In this document: in pieces, positions 29,999-39,320 of the stretch | How positions within the stretch are numbered: the stretch's first letter is position 1 | Layout of the letters: the number at the start of each line of letters is the position of its first letter | NCBI RefSeq assembly: GCF_019312595.1 | Contig: NZ_JAHWDQ010000004.1 | Span: forward strand, 62,001-126,000 | DNA length: 64,000 nt | Reading direction: 5' to 3' | Origin: Zhongshania aquimaris | GTDB lineage: Bacteria; Pseudomonadota; Gammaproteobacteria; Pseudomonadales; Spongiibacteraceae | Made by a program: the position numbers and the translations under genes | The notes under the pieces: generated by a model | Told to the model about the DNA's origin: nothing | The model's input: the letters and a program-made list of their open reading frames with translations, nothing else | Database searches by the model: none

Positions 29999-30589
29999 AC
30001 CCAGCGCAGCCTCACCAACGCCAACCAGCACACCGGCAAACACACCAATAAAATGCGCCTCGACCGCCACCGGAACACCAATGCGCTCCGACACACCATC
30101 AACGGAATCAGGTACAAGATAATCTAATGATAATTTAGCGATAATGAGCACAAATAAGGACGCGCCCGCATAGGGGCGTCCGCGCCACATAGCCAAAGCA
30201 CCTGCAATCAACACCCCATATAGCGCCGCCGACACGCCTAAATAATACTCATATGACGGCAACAAAAAATGAATTAACACGCCAGTGATAAACGCACAGC
30301 TCAACAAGCTGAGGGTGAAATCACGCTCGCCATAGACAATCGACAATAAGACTCTACACAGCAGCAGCGCCGCCATATTCGAAAATAGATGCGAATTATT
30401 ATTGTGAACAAACTGTCCGCTGAATAGACGCCACCATTGACCGGAAGCGACTAAATCACGCCGGTAAGATAAATCAACATACGAATGGCAAATATACAGC
30501 GCTACAAAAACAACTATCACCAGCGCCGTCGGCCAAAAACGAAAGCCGCCAAAACGGGAATGACTATTTATTATTTTTCCCTTCAACAA
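29966..30589 (-). CDS. rrtA: Rhombosortase (rhomboid family intramembrane serine protease)
   Basis: A 207-residue rhomboid with six membrane helices. The loop GQFVHNNNSHLFSNM (residues 58-72), the nucleophile S120 in GVSAALYG and the general base H179 in EAHFIGVFAG are those of the rhombosortase subfamily, which cuts proteins with a GlyGly-CTERM sorting tail at the inner membrane. Such substrates are not in this window. It starts at TTG with GGGG upstream, and it overlaps the ATL gene tail to tail. Confidence 0.88.
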   Translation of the reverse strand: MLKGKIINSHSRFGGFRFWPTALVIVVFVALYICHSYVDLSYRRDLVASGQWWRLFSGQFVHNNNSHLFSNMAALLLCRVLLSIVYGERDFTLSLLSCAFITGVLIHFLLPSYEYYLGVSAALYGVLIAGALAMWRGRPYAGASLFVLIIAKLSLDYLVPDSVDGVSERIGVPVAVEAHFIGVFAGVLVGVGEAALGLIRPAALPPE

Positions 30590-30701
30590 ATTGGCACCCC
30601 ATAAAGAATAATGACAGAACGCAATAAGTAGAATTATGTTCTCGCCGCTACTTCAATAAAAGCCCAGAGCTATACGGCAGCCTCGTAGGAAGTTGACAAG
30701 C

Positions 30702-32210
30702 CTAAGCCGACGTCTCAATCCGCCGATTCAAATACCAAATCAGCACAATAACTGGCAGCCCCATCGCACCCGCAATCAAGAAGAACGACGAGTACCCCAC
30801 CGACTCAACCACCGTCCCTGAGTAACCACCCAACAACTTGGGAAACAGGGTCATAATCGAACTAAACATCGCGTATTGAGTAGCGGTAAACGAGATATTA
30901 GTTAGGCTAGATAACCACGCGACGAACGCTGCAACAGCGACACCACCACTTAAATTATCGGCGGCGATGACCAGTGTTAATGCGATAATATTGGCCTCAA
31001 TGCCCGCCAGCCACATAAACATTAAATTGGTTAGCGAGACCAAAATCGCTCCCAGCATTAGCACCCGCATCACGCCATACTTAAGGGTGAGAAAACCGCC
31101 AAAAAAGCTACCTACAATCGTCATCAGCACACCGAATATTTTGGTGACACTGGCAATTTCATCTTTGCTATAACCCATGTCCTGATAAAACACATTGGCG
31201 ATAACGCCTAACACAATATCGGAAACACGATAGAAGCCGATCAGCAGCAATACCCATACCGCCAGACTGCCATAGCGCTTAATGAAATCATTTATCGGCT
31301 GGGTATAACTTTCAGACACCAAGCTGCGATTCACAAAGCCGAAGCCTGTCATCACGCGAAACACCACCAGGGCAGCAGCTGCCGCCAAGATCAAACTCAA
31401 TGCCCCGTAGACAAAACTCAGCAAATACTGGCTAGGACCCTCAAGCCACTGGGGCGACGGCGGCACGATAAACAACACCGCAACAAAGGCCGCCACAGAG
31501 AGGGCAAAACCAATAAAAAACCGCAGGTAATCGCCAGTAGGATAATGGTATGGGCTCCGACCCGACTCCGGCTCGGCAATTAATAAGGTGGTAAGCACCC
31601 CCACGCCCATCACCGCCGCCATACACAAATACGTGTTGCGCCACGCGTCGTAGTGATACACATCGCTGGTACTGCCAAAAAACTGGGCCATATATAGTGC
31701 ACCCGCGCCGGCGGCAATCATGCCAATCCGGTAGCCGGCGATATACGTCGAAGAAAGCAGCGCCTGTAAGCGCACATCGGCAGATTCAATTCGAAAAGCA
31801 TCGATCACCACATCCTGTGTCGCCGCGGAAAAGCCCAGCAGCACGGCGGCAACTGCCATCATCTGCAATTGCTGCTGAGGATCGGTTAAGGCCATCAGGC
31901 AAATAGCCGCAATTACCCCCAGCTGGGCCAATAACAGCCAGCTGCGCCGTCGGCCCATCGCCGCACTCAGCAATGGCAGCGGCAATTTATCGACCAGCGG
32001 TGCCCAGACAAACTTGAATGAAAACCCCAGCGCTGCCCAGCTAAAGTAGGTAACTTCAGCCCGACTAACCCCGGCTTCCCGCAACCATAGCGACAAGCTG
32101 GAAAAAATCAGCAGCAGGGGAACCCCCGCTGAGAAGCCGAGAAACACCATAATCCAGACGGGTTTTTGTCGCCACCAGACCAGATCGACTAGCTCTTCCT
32201 GATGACTCAC
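30702..32210 (-). CDS. ampG: AmpG-like MFS permease
   Basis: A 502-residue transporter with about 12-14 membrane segments. FLGFSAGVPLLLIFSSLSLWL and WAALGFSFKFVWAPLVDKL are the AmpG signature, and GADQDVVIDAFRIE-type text (ATQDVVIDAFRIESA) is conserved. AmpG imports anhydro-muropeptides for peptidoglycan recycling and, in related bacteria, feeds beta-lactamase induction. No ampC or ampR is nearby. It starts at GTG (32210) with only a weak ribosome site. Confidence 0.88.
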   Translation of the reverse strand: MSHQEELVDLVWWRQKPVWIMVFLGFSAGVPLLLIFSSLSLWLREAGVSRAEVTYFSWAALGFSFKFVWAPLVDKLPLPLLSAAMGRRRSWLLLAQLGVIAAICLMALTDPQQQLQMMAVAAVLLGFSAATQDVVIDAFRIESADVRLQALLSSTYIAGYRIGMIAAGAGALYMAQFFGSTSDVYHYDAWRNTYLCMAAVMGVGVLTTLLIAEPESGRSPYHYPTGDYLRFFIGFALSVAAFVAVLFIVPPSPQWLEGPSQYLLSFVYGALSLILAAAAALVVFRVMTGFGFVNRSLVSESYTQPINDFIKRYGSLAVWVLLLIGFYRVSDIVLGVIANVFYQDMGYSKDEIASVTKIFGVLMTIVGSFFGGFLTLKYGVMRVLMLGAILVSLTNLMFMWLAGIEANIIALTLVIAADNLSGGVAVAAFVAWLSSLTNISFTATQYAMFSSIMTLFPKLLGGYSGTVVESVGYSSFFLIAGAMGLPVIVLIWYLNRRIETSA

Positions 32211-32270
32211 GAGCTTACTACCACTGCAATACTCACCGTAAGGCGCATTAAGCTCTCCAGCAACGGGCTA

Positions 32271-32753
32271 TCAATCTCTAAAGTTTGTGTACTGCAAAGG
32301 CTGATCTAACTCCTCAGCACGCAACAAGGCCATCACTTGCTGAAGGTCGTCGCGCTTTTTGCCGGTCACTCGCACTTGCTCATCTTGAATTTGGCTCTGT
32401 ACTTTAATTTTGCTTTCTTTAATCAATTTTACAATTTTACGTGCAACGTCCGAGGTCAGACCGCTTTGCATAGTAACCAGCTGCTTTACCTGCTTGCCCG
32501 CACCTTTTACATCACCCAGCTCCATCGCCAGCGGGTCGATCTTCACCTTAACTAGGGCCGCGCGCAATAGATCTTCCATTTGCTGCAACTGAAACTCCGC
32601 CTCGGCGAACATAGTCACGGTCAGTGCATCGCGCTCAAAGCGCGCATCCACACCTTTAAAATCAAAACGCGTCTCTATGACCCGTCCTGCCTGATCAACG
32701 GCATTGGTAAAAACGTGGAGATCCACTTCTGAGACAATATCAAACGCTGGCAT
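32271..32753 (-). CDS. yajQ: YajQ family nucleotide/c-di-GMP-binding protein
   Basis: A 160-residue UPF0234 protein: MPAFDIVSEVDLHVFTNAV, TRFDFKGVDARFERD, and VRVTGKKRDDLQQVMALLR at the C-terminus. Family members bind tRNA or nucleotides, and some bind cyclic di-GMP as transcription cofactors. The ATG has AAGGAAAC upstream. It lies downstream of panE, transcribed divergently from it. Confidence 0.95.
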   Translation of the reverse strand: MPAFDIVSEVDLHVFTNAVDQAGRVIETRFDFKGVDARFERDALTVTMFAEAEFQLQQMEDLLRAALVKVKIDPLAMELGDVKGAGKQVKQLVTMQSGLTSDVARKIVKLIKESKIKVQSQIQDEQVRVTGKKRDDLQQVMALLRAEELDQPLQYTNFRD

Positions 32754-32842
32754 AGCCTAGTTTCCTTTGTTATGTTGCGGTCGGCAGTTTAGCATCCCCA
32801 GATAAGCGACAAAACGTCTCACTGCGTCATAAAGGCCGTCTT

Positions 32843-33799
32843 ATGGTAAAAGCCAGTCTATCGCCAGCATCAGAACGCACTCTTTATATTTTAGGGGCGG
32901 GAGCGATCGGCAGTCTGTGGGCAGCATATGGCTACCAGGCGGGTGCGGATATTCGCCTTATTCTTCGCGATCAAAATACGCTTGGTCACTACCGCCAACA
33001 CGGCGGCATTCGCCTAATCAGCGCAAATCAAACGTGGCTTTGCCCTATACCAGCGGATTGCCCCGAAAGTATATCGACGCCAATTCAACATCTATTAATC
33101 ACTACCAAGGCTCAGCAAACGCTGGACGCACTGCGCTGCATAAAATCCCATATCGCAACGCAAGCCGTCATGGTTTTACTTCAAAACGGCCTGGGGATTG
33201 TCGAGCAAATTCGACGAGAGTTTCCACGTGCCACCGTACTGCAAGGCTCAACCACCGAAGCTTGCTATCAGCAAAATCGCTTTGAATATGTGCATGCCGG
33301 TCGCGGCCATACTTTTATTGGCAGTACCGAAAATGACCAGCGCACGGTGCTTTTAGAACTCGCCGAATCCCTTTCTTTTCCGCCTTTACAGCTTAGTGTC
33401 AGCGACAATATTGACGCGGTGCTATGGCGCAAGCTTGCCATCAACTGTGTCATCAACCCGCTAACCGTCATTCACCGTTGCCGCAATGGTGAACTGTTAA
33501 ATAGCTCGGAGCGTCGCGCTCAGATTCAGCAAATCGTCAATGAAATACTGGCGCTCAGTTCAGTCCTGGGTCGCAGCGAGTGGGTGGCAAACCTGTATGA
33601 ACTCGTCACCGAGGTTGCCACCACCACCGCCGCCAATCGCTCGTCGATGCTGCAGGATGTGGAAGCTGGCCGCGATACCGAAATTGACGCCATCACCGGC
33701 TACGTCTGCCAGCTCGCTGAGCAGCACAACACGCCAGCGCCCATGAATAAACAACTACTAGACGACATTAAACGCCTCCCTAAAGTCACTCGGTGCTGA
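32843..33799 (+). CDS. panE: 2-dehydropantoate 2-reductase family protein
   Basis: A 318-residue protein. An N-terminal NADPH-binding Rossmann loop ILGAGAIGSLWAAYG is followed by LLITTKAQQT, LLQNGLG, and the catalytic Lys in VLWRKLAINCVINPLTVI, then the C-terminal helical domain. PanE reduces ketopantoate to pantoate in vitamin B5/CoA synthesis. Catalytic residues are intact. A paralogue of different specificity cannot be excluded because no panB or panC lies nearby. Confidence 0.85.
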   Translation: MVKASLSPASERTLYILGAGAIGSLWAAYGYQAGADIRLILRDQNTLGHYRQHGGIRLISANQTWLCPIPADCPESISTPIQHLLITTKAQQTLDALRCIKSHIATQAVMVLLQNGLGIVEQIRREFPRATVLQGSTTEACYQQNRFEYVHAGRGHTFIGSTENDQRTVLLELAESLSFPPLQLSVSDNIDAVLWRKLAINCVINPLTVIHRCRNGELLNSSERRAQIQQIVNEILALSSVLGRSEWVANLYELVTEVATTTAANRSSMLQDVEAGRDTEIDAITGYVCQLAEQHNTPAPMNKQLLDDIKRLPKVTRC

Positions 33800-33860
33800 A
33801 AACATCAGCCACGCTAATTTGACAAACCCTCAGCGCAGTCTTAGAGTGCGCGCCAAGTAA

Positions 33861-34010
33861 CAGGTGCTCTGCGCCCCTTCTACAGGGTCAATGAGTTAAA
33901 CGGGAAGTCAGGTGCGCGAACTCTCACGAGTCTCCGCAATGCCGACGCTGCCCCCGCAACGGTAAGCATTTTCAGTTTTCTGAAGTGCGAGCCCGGAACC
34001 GGCCTTTACT
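33861..34010 (+). promoter_or_regulatory. Cobalamin (B12) riboswitch upstream of btuB
   Basis: The leader contains the conserved core GACGCTGCCCCCGCAACGGTAA (33943-33964) and the closing GAGCCCGGAACCGGCC (33989-34005), with the start AGGTGCTCTGCG at 33862. Together these form a cobalamin aptamer. The 100 bases to the btuB ATG include a GGAGGG/CCCTCC pair (about 34027-34075) that could be the expression platform. Adenosylcobalamin binding is expected to turn off btuB and the following operon. Confidence 0.93.
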
Positions 34011-34112
34011 GATTCACCCGATGAAGCGGAGGGCTCCATCAGCGGTCGTATACTTGTATATAGCCCCTACCCCTCCCTCATTGCTTCCTTTTATAGCTTT
34101 GAGGTTTACACA

Positions 34113-35984
34113 ATGAACAAAACCACCCTTGCTGCTGTTAGCAGTATTTTTACCCTTGCCACATCACCGCTTTTTGCGGCTGATGAATCCCATATAGAAA
34201 CTACCATCGTCACGGCAACGCGCACCGAGCAATCGGTGGCGGATATTCTGGCGCCGGTCACGGTCTTTGAGCGCGCTGATATCGAACGCATTCAGCCCAA
34301 CGACCTGCAAGAGTTGCTGTCCCGCGCTGTTGGCGTCAGCTTTGTTCGCAACGGCGGGCGCGGCGCTAGCACCAGCCTGTTTTTGCGCGGTAATCAAAGC
34401 AACCATACTCTCTTAATGATCGACGGTGTACGCATCGGCTCGGCCACCAACGGTGCACCCGCCCTCACCAATATTCCGCCGGAATTGATAGAGCGCGTAG
34501 AGATTGTGCGCGGCTCTCGCTCCAGCCTATACGGTTCAGAAGCCATTGGTGGCGTAATCAATATCATTACCCGCAAATACCACGACACCGACGGGCTCAA
34601 ACCAATGATTCAACTCGGGGTGGGCACCCAAGGCAGCCGCAAGGCACTCGTCGCCGTGAGCGGCGGCAATGAGCAAACCCAAGCAAATATCAGCGTCCTG
34701 CGTGAAGAAACCGACGGTGTTGACAATACTGCCAGCAAAGCCGGCGTCAGTGGCGACAAAGACGCCTTTGAGCAAACCGCTATCAACGCCACCTTCAGTC
34801 ATAAAATCAACGATGCCGCAGAATTATTTGCGCTCTATCAAAACAGTAAAACCGAAAGCGACTATGACAATAACTGTCGGGCTGGCGGCGTGACCTATGC
34901 GTGCTCGCCGTACACCGAAGCTGAAGTCAGCATCGCCAATATTCGCGGCAAATTCCGCCCGCTAGATAGCTGGCTCCTGACCTTGTCAGCCGGCGAATCC
35001 AAAGATCAATCGACTATCAACTATCGCTACGTTGACCCCGCTGCCATTGGCGTCAGTGGCGACACGTTTGACACCACACGCCGCATTTACAGCCTGCAGA
35101 ACGATGTCATGATTGGCGAACATCATGTCCTTACCGTCGGTGCCGAGCGCTCGCTGGATCACGTCGAAAGCAACCTTAGCTACGGCGAAGTGGACCGCGG
35201 CAATAAAGGCGTTTACGCACAGTGGCAAGGTGATTTTGGCGCCCTTGACGCGCTGATCGGTTTCCGCAAAGACGACAATGACCAGTTCGGCAAGAACGAA
35301 ACCAAAAATGTGTCAGTGGGATACGACTTAGTCGACGAGATCAAACTTATTGGCTCTTACGGCGAAGGTTACAATGCGCCAACGTTTAACGACTTGTATT
35401 ACCCCTTCTACGGTGTCGATACCTTAAACCCAGAGACATCAAAGAATATCGAGCTGGAATTACGCGGCAATCATCAGTGGGGTGACTGGGGTGTCGCTCG
35501 CTTTGAAAACAAAGTCGACAACCTGATTCAATACAACCCTGCCACCTTTGGCCCGGACCAAATCGAAGGTGCTGAAATAAAAGGCTGGGAATTCAGTGTT
35601 GCGAGCGAAATCTTGGACTGGAGCGTCAAAGCCAATATCAGCTTACTCGACGCCATCGATGCAAATTCCGGTTTGGATCTGCGCCGCCGCGCCGACAAGC
35701 AAGCCAACCTTGACGTTGGCCGTGAGTGGCAGAATTGGAGTATCAATGGCAGTTTACGACTGGTGAGCAGCCGCTTTGAAGACACCGCCAACACCGACGA
35801 GCTCGGTGGCTACGGCTTAGTCGACAGCTCGGTGTCTTACCGTGTAAACGAAGAAGTAAAACTGCAACTGGCACTGAAAAACATCTTCGACAAAGAATAC
35901 GTCAGCGCACGCAGTTTTAGCTTTGGCGACTACCTTTCAATCGGCCGTGAAGCGATGTTAAGCATCACTTACACACCAAAATAA
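34113..35984 (+). CDS. btuB: TonB-dependent cobalamin receptor BtuB
   Basis: A 623-residue outer-membrane receptor. Signal peptide MNKTTLAAVSSIFTLATSPLFA, TonB-box region ETTIVTATR, plug domain with FLRGNQSNHTLLMIDGVRIG and EIVRGSRSSLYGSEAIGGVI, a 22-strand barrel, and a C-terminal strand ending in Tyr/Lys (AMLSITYTPK). It imports vitamin B12 across the outer membrane with TonB energy. Directly controlled by the B12 riboswitch, and first gene of the cobalamin operon. Confidence 0.93.
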   Translation: MNKTTLAAVSSIFTLATSPLFAADESHIETTIVTATRTEQSVADILAPVTVFERADIERIQPNDLQELLSRAVGVSFVRNGGRGASTSLFLRGNQSNHTLLMIDGVRIGSATNGAPALTNIPPELIERVEIVRGSRSSLYGSEAIGGVINIITRKYHDTDGLKPMIQLGVGTQGSRKALVAVSGGNEQTQANISVLREETDGVDNTASKAGVSGDKDAFEQTAINATFSHKINDAAELFALYQNSKTESDYDNNCRAGGVTYACSPYTEAEVSIANIRGKFRPLDSWLLTLSAGESKDQSTINYRYVDPAAIGVSGDTFDTTRRIYSLQNDVMIGEHHVLTVGAERSLDHVESNLSYGEVDRGNKGVYAQWQGDFGALDALIGFRKDDNDQFGKNETKNVSVGYDLVDEIKLIGSYGEGYNAPTFNDLYYPFYGVDTLNPETSKNIELELRGNHQWGDWGVARFENKVDNLIQYNPATFGPDQIEGAEIKGWEFSVASEILDWSVKANISLLDAIDANSGLDLRRRADKQANLDVGREWQNWSINGSLRLVSSRFEDTANTDELGGYGLVDSSVSYRVNEEVKLQLALKNIFDKEYVSARSFSFGDYLSIGREAMLSITYTPK

Positions 35985-36006
35985 AGGTATCATTCACCGC
36001 TCACAC

Positions 36007-36033
36007 AATCTGCGCTGTAACACGGCGCAGATT
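36007..36033 (+). terminator. Intercistronic hairpin between btuB and cobO
   Basis: Perfect 9-bp arms AATCTGCGC and GCGCAGATT around a 9-base loop. The tail is short (TTTG), so it may be a weak terminator or a transcript-processing or stabilising stem rather than a full stop. Confidence 0.45.
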
Positions 36034-36056
36034 TGACTCAGCAATCAGGAGCCATC

Positions 36057-36662
36057 ATGACGCTTAATGACGAAGAAAAGCACCAAAAGCGAATGCAGAT
36101 TAAAAAAGCCATGATCGACGAAAAAGTCGCCAAGGCCACTGAAGAACGCGGCGTGTTAATCGTATTAAGCGGCCCAGGCAAAGGTAAATCCAGCTCCGGT
36201 TTTGGCACGATTATTCGCGCCATCGGTCACGGCTATAAAACCGCAATTGTGCAATTTATCAAAGGTACGTGGGACTGCGGCGAGCGCAACTTTATTCAGC
36301 AGCGCTGCCCCGAAGTCCCTTTTATCGTTATGGGTTCTGGCTTTACTTGGGAAACCCAAAACAAAGAACAGGACCGCGAAGCAGCCCAGCAAGCCTGGCA
36401 GCAAACCAAAGTTTTATTACAAGATGAATCCATCCATCTCGTTCTGCTAGATGAACTTACCTATATTTTAAAATACGGCTATATCGATGCCGACGAAGTA
36501 TACGAGGCACTGCGCAATCGCCCCCGCGAGCAAAGTGTGATCATCACCGGTCGCGGCGCCCCAGTACCCCTCAAAGAATTGGCCGACACAGTGTCGATGA
36601 TCGACGACAAAAAGCACGCCTTCCGCGGCGGCATTAAGGCCCGCAAAGGCGTGGAGTGGTAA
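36057..36662 (+). CDS. cobO: Corrinoid adenosyltransferase (CobA/CobO/BtuR)
   Basis: A 201-residue enzyme that transfers the adenosyl group of ATP to cob(I)alamin or its precursors. The P-loop LSGPGKGKSSSGFGT lies near the N-terminus, with LVLLDELTYILKYGYID and VIITGRGAP further on. The ATG at 36057 has a CAGGAGCC ribosome site; an upstream TTG in the hairpin is rejected. Its stop overlaps the btuF start (TAATG). Confidence 0.95.
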   Translation: MTLNDEEKHQKRMQIKKAMIDEKVAKATEERGVLIVLSGPGKGKSSSGFGTIIRAIGHGYKTAIVQFIKGTWDCGERNFIQQRCPEVPFIVMGSGFTWETQNKEQDREAAQQAWQQTKVLLQDESIHLVLLDELTYILKYGYIDADEVYEALRNRPREQSVIITGRGAPVPLKELADTVSMIDDKKHAFRGGIKARKGVEW

Positions 36663-37552
36663 TGGGTCGCTCCTTAACACTAGTCTGCACACTGCTGCTT
36701 GGCATCGTGCTGCTCTCGGCGCAGGCTCATGCGGAAATCTGTGTCACAGACGACAGCGGCGCCCAACTTTGCCTGCCCAAAACAGCGCAGCGAATAATCG
36801 CGCTTTCGCCCGGTGCTACCGAATTAGTTTACGCCGCTGGCGCTGGCGACAAATTAGTCGCTGCGGTTAGCTTTAGCGACTACCCCGACGCGGCAAAGAA
36901 ATTACCCCGTGTCGGCAGCTACAACCGCTTTGACCAAGAAGCCATTCTCGCCCTTAAACCCGATTTATTAATTGGCTGGCTCAGCGGTAATCCCCGCGAG
37001 CAACTATCACAACTACAGACCTTGGGAATGCCAATTTACTACAGTGAACTGCGCTCCTTTGAAGACGTTGCCAACTCGCTTGAACGCTTTGGAATATTAG
37101 CTGGCACCACAAAAACAGCAAATACTGCTGCCGCCGATTTTCGCTACGGCATCAAAAAATTGCGCGAGCGCTACGCCAAGGCATCAGAAGTAAGTGTGTT
37201 CCAGCAAATTTGGATAAACCCCCTGATGACCGTCAACAATGAACACATCATCAGCGAGGCGACCCGCATTTGCGGCGGCGTAAATGTGTTTGGCGATCTG
37301 CCAAATTTGACCGCACGCATCGACAATGAAGCGGTGCTTGCCGCCAACCCAGAGGCAATTATCGCCGGCGGCATGGGGGAAGAAAATCACGACTGGCTGA
37401 AAGACTGGCGGCGCTTTAGCGGCTTAACTGCGGTGAGAAAAGATAATTTATTTTTTATTCCCCCCTCCACGCTGCAACGACCTACGCCGCGTCTATTGCA
37501 AGGCACCACTCTGCTCTGCGAACACTTGGACACCGCACGTGGCCGGCGCTAA
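36662..37552 (+). CDS. btuF: Periplasmic cobalamin-binding protein BtuF
   Basis: A 296-residue substrate-binding protein with signal peptide ending at AHA. Two alpha/beta lobes: RIIALSPGATELVYAAGAGDKLVA and HIISEATRICGGVNVFGDL, closing with VRKDNLFFIPP. BtuF delivers B12 to BtuCD. The Trp-rich C-terminal lobe (DWLKDWRRF) fits a B12 rather than heme or siderophore ligand, but mainly the operon context supports it. The gene overlaps cobO by one base and btuC by 14. Confidence 0.88.
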   Translation: MGRSLTLVCTLLLGIVLLSAQAHAEICVTDDSGAQLCLPKTAQRIIALSPGATELVYAAGAGDKLVAAVSFSDYPDAAKKLPRVGSYNRFDQEAILALKPDLLIGWLSGNPREQLSQLQTLGMPIYYSELRSFEDVANSLERFGILAGTTKTANTAAADFRYGIKKLRERYAKASEVSVFQQIWINPLMTVNNEHIISEATRICGGVNVFGDLPNLTARIDNEAVLAANPEAIIAGGMGEENHDWLKDWRRFSGLTAVRKDNLFFIPPSTLQRPTPRLLQGTTLLCEHLDTARGRR

Positions 37553-38543
37553 AAGTAACAATAACACTGCATCACTGCCGCGTTTTTTTACGCCGCTATT
37601 GGTCCTGTTTGTTTTCACACTCGGTGCTTTAACGCTGGCCATCACCACCGGCAGCGTACACATTTCTAATCAAGAGCTGTGGCAAGTTTTACATGGCGGA
37701 GGAGAACCGCTGCATCGCACTCTCGTTTTCGAACTGCGTCTGCCTCGCGCACTATCTGCCTTTGCCGCTGGCGGCTTGCTCGCCGTTGCCGGCGCCTTAA
37801 TGCAGGTTTTATTGCGCAATCCACTAGCCGACCCCTACGTGCTCGGCCTGTCTGGTGGTGCCGCCGTCGGCGCCTTAGTCGCCATGCTCAGTGGGTTAAG
37901 CGCTGCCGCCGTGTCAGGCTCGGCCTTTATCGGCGCCATGATCTCGGCCGTTACCGTCTTTGGTCTCGCCCACGGCACCGGCAGCTGGACACCCACCCGC
38001 TTATTACTCACCGGCGTGGTTATCGCCTCTGGTTGGGGCGCAGCTATTACCTTTATGTTGGCGGTCAGCCCCAGCGATCAACTGCCGGGCATGCTTTACT
38101 GGTTGATGGGCGACCTCGCCTATGCGCGCTCCCCGTGGATGGCATTAACCGTATTAGCGATTATTTCTGTCGTTATGTTGCCCTTGGGCCGAAGCTTAAA
38201 TGTGTTAGCTCGGGGCCAAATGCAGGCATCCGCCTTGGGCGTCTCGGTTCGGCCGCTGGAATGGACGATTTATATTTCCGCCAGTTTGCTTACCGCGTTT
38301 GCCGTGACGACGGCAGGTAGCATTGGCTTTGTCGGCTTGATCGTTCCCCATATGTTGCGACTGGTGTTAGGAAATGACCAACGCTTAATATTGCCCGCAG
38401 CAGCGTTGGCTGGCGGCGCCCTGCTCACACTGGCAGACACCTTGGCGCGGACCCTGATTGCACCAGAGCAGTTACCCGCTGGTGTCATTACCGCGCTGAT
38501 TGGCGTACCCAGTTTCTTGTATTTACTGCACCGGAGTCGCTGA
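37539..38543 (+). CDS. btuC: Cobalamin ABC transporter permease BtuC
   Basis: A 334-residue FecCD-family permease with about ten membrane helices. ELRLPRALSAFAAGGLLAVAGALMQ is the family block, with NPLADPYVLGLSGGAAVGA and IGFVGLIVPHMLRL (ATPase-coupling loop) further on. It starts at GTG inside the end of btuF, so it is coupled. Works with BtuD and BtuF to import B12. Confidence 0.9.
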   Translation: MAGAKSNNNTASLPRFFTPLLVLFVFTLGALTLAITTGSVHISNQELWQVLHGGGEPLHRTLVFELRLPRALSAFAAGGLLAVAGALMQVLLRNPLADPYVLGLSGGAAVGALVAMLSGLSAAAVSGSAFIGAMISAVTVFGLAHGTGSWTPTRLLLTGVVIASGWGAAITFMLAVSPSDQLPGMLYWLMGDLAYARSPWMALTVLAIISVVMLPLGRSLNVLARGQMQASALGVSVRPLEWTIYISASLLTAFAVTTAGSIGFVGLIVPHMLRLVLGNDQRLILPAAALAGGALLTLADTLARTLIAPEQLPAGVITALIGVPSFLYLLHRSR

Positions 38544-38545
38544 AC

Positions 38546-39316
38546 ATGTTGGCCGCGACTGATCTTGTCATTGATATTCCGGAACGCAAGAGTGGAACAC
38601 CGCTTTCATTTGACGTTAAAGCCGGTGAAATTTGGGGCATACTCGGCCCCAACGGCGCTGGCAAAACCACCTTGCTGCACACCCTAGCGGGGCTGAAAAA
38701 GCCGCGGGCGGGCAGCGTTAATTTGAACAATCACAATATTCAAGATTTGCGCCGCAAGCAGGTCGCCCAGCAATTAGCGGTGGTGTTTCAAAATAACGGC
38801 GAAGGCTTTCCGGCCACCGTATTAGAAACCGCCATGATTGGGCGCCACCCCTTTATTGCGCCGTGGGATATTGAAACCGCAGACGACCTTGCCATCGCGC
38901 GCCAAGCCTTGCAGAAATTAGAACTGAGCAATTTAGAATCACGCCTCGTCAGCACCTTGTCCGGCGGCGAACGCCAGCGTCTCGCCATCGCCACAGCACT
39001 TAGCCAAAGTCCCAAACTGTGGTTAGCCGATGAACCCAGCAACCACCTTGATTTAAAACACCAAGTGCAGATTATGGGGCTACTTGCCGAGCAAGCAGAT
39101 ACGGGATGCGGTGTTATTCTCTGCCTGCACGATTTGAATCTCGCCGCGCATTGGTGCGACAAAATACTGCTGCTTTATCCCAACGGCGAAGCCTGTTGGG
39201 GCGACGCCAATGCCATGCTGACAGTTCCCGCACTAGAGCGCCTCTACGACCAAAAACTCAGCATGATCAGCAGTGAAGGCCAAACGTATTTCATGCCCAT
39301 TAGCAGTAGGACATAG
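38546..39316 (+). CDS. btuD: Cobalamin ABC transporter ATPase BtuD
   Basis: A 256-residue ATPase: Walker A GPNGAGKTTLLHTL, Q-loop VFQNNGE, signature LSGGERQRLAIATALSQ, Walker B LWLADEPSNHLD and H-switch CLHDLNLAAHW. It lies 2 bases after btuC and provides the energy for B12 import. Confidence 0.92.
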   Translation: MLAATDLVIDIPERKSGTPLSFDVKAGEIWGILGPNGAGKTTLLHTLAGLKKPRAGSVNLNNHNIQDLRRKQVAQQLAVVFQNNGEGFPATVLETAMIGRHPFIAPWDIETADDLAIARQALQKLELSNLESRLVSTLSGGERQRLAIATALSQSPKLWLADEPSNHLDLKHQVQIMGLLAEQADTGCGVILCLHDLNLAAHWCDKILLLYPNGEACWGDANAMLTVPALERLYDQKLSMISSEGQTYFMPISSRT

Positions 39317-39320
39317 CACA

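Noticed and set aside
37679-38320. 213-residue ORF inside btuC
   Set aside because: Shadow frame rich in Arg and low-complexity residues within the membrane permease gene.
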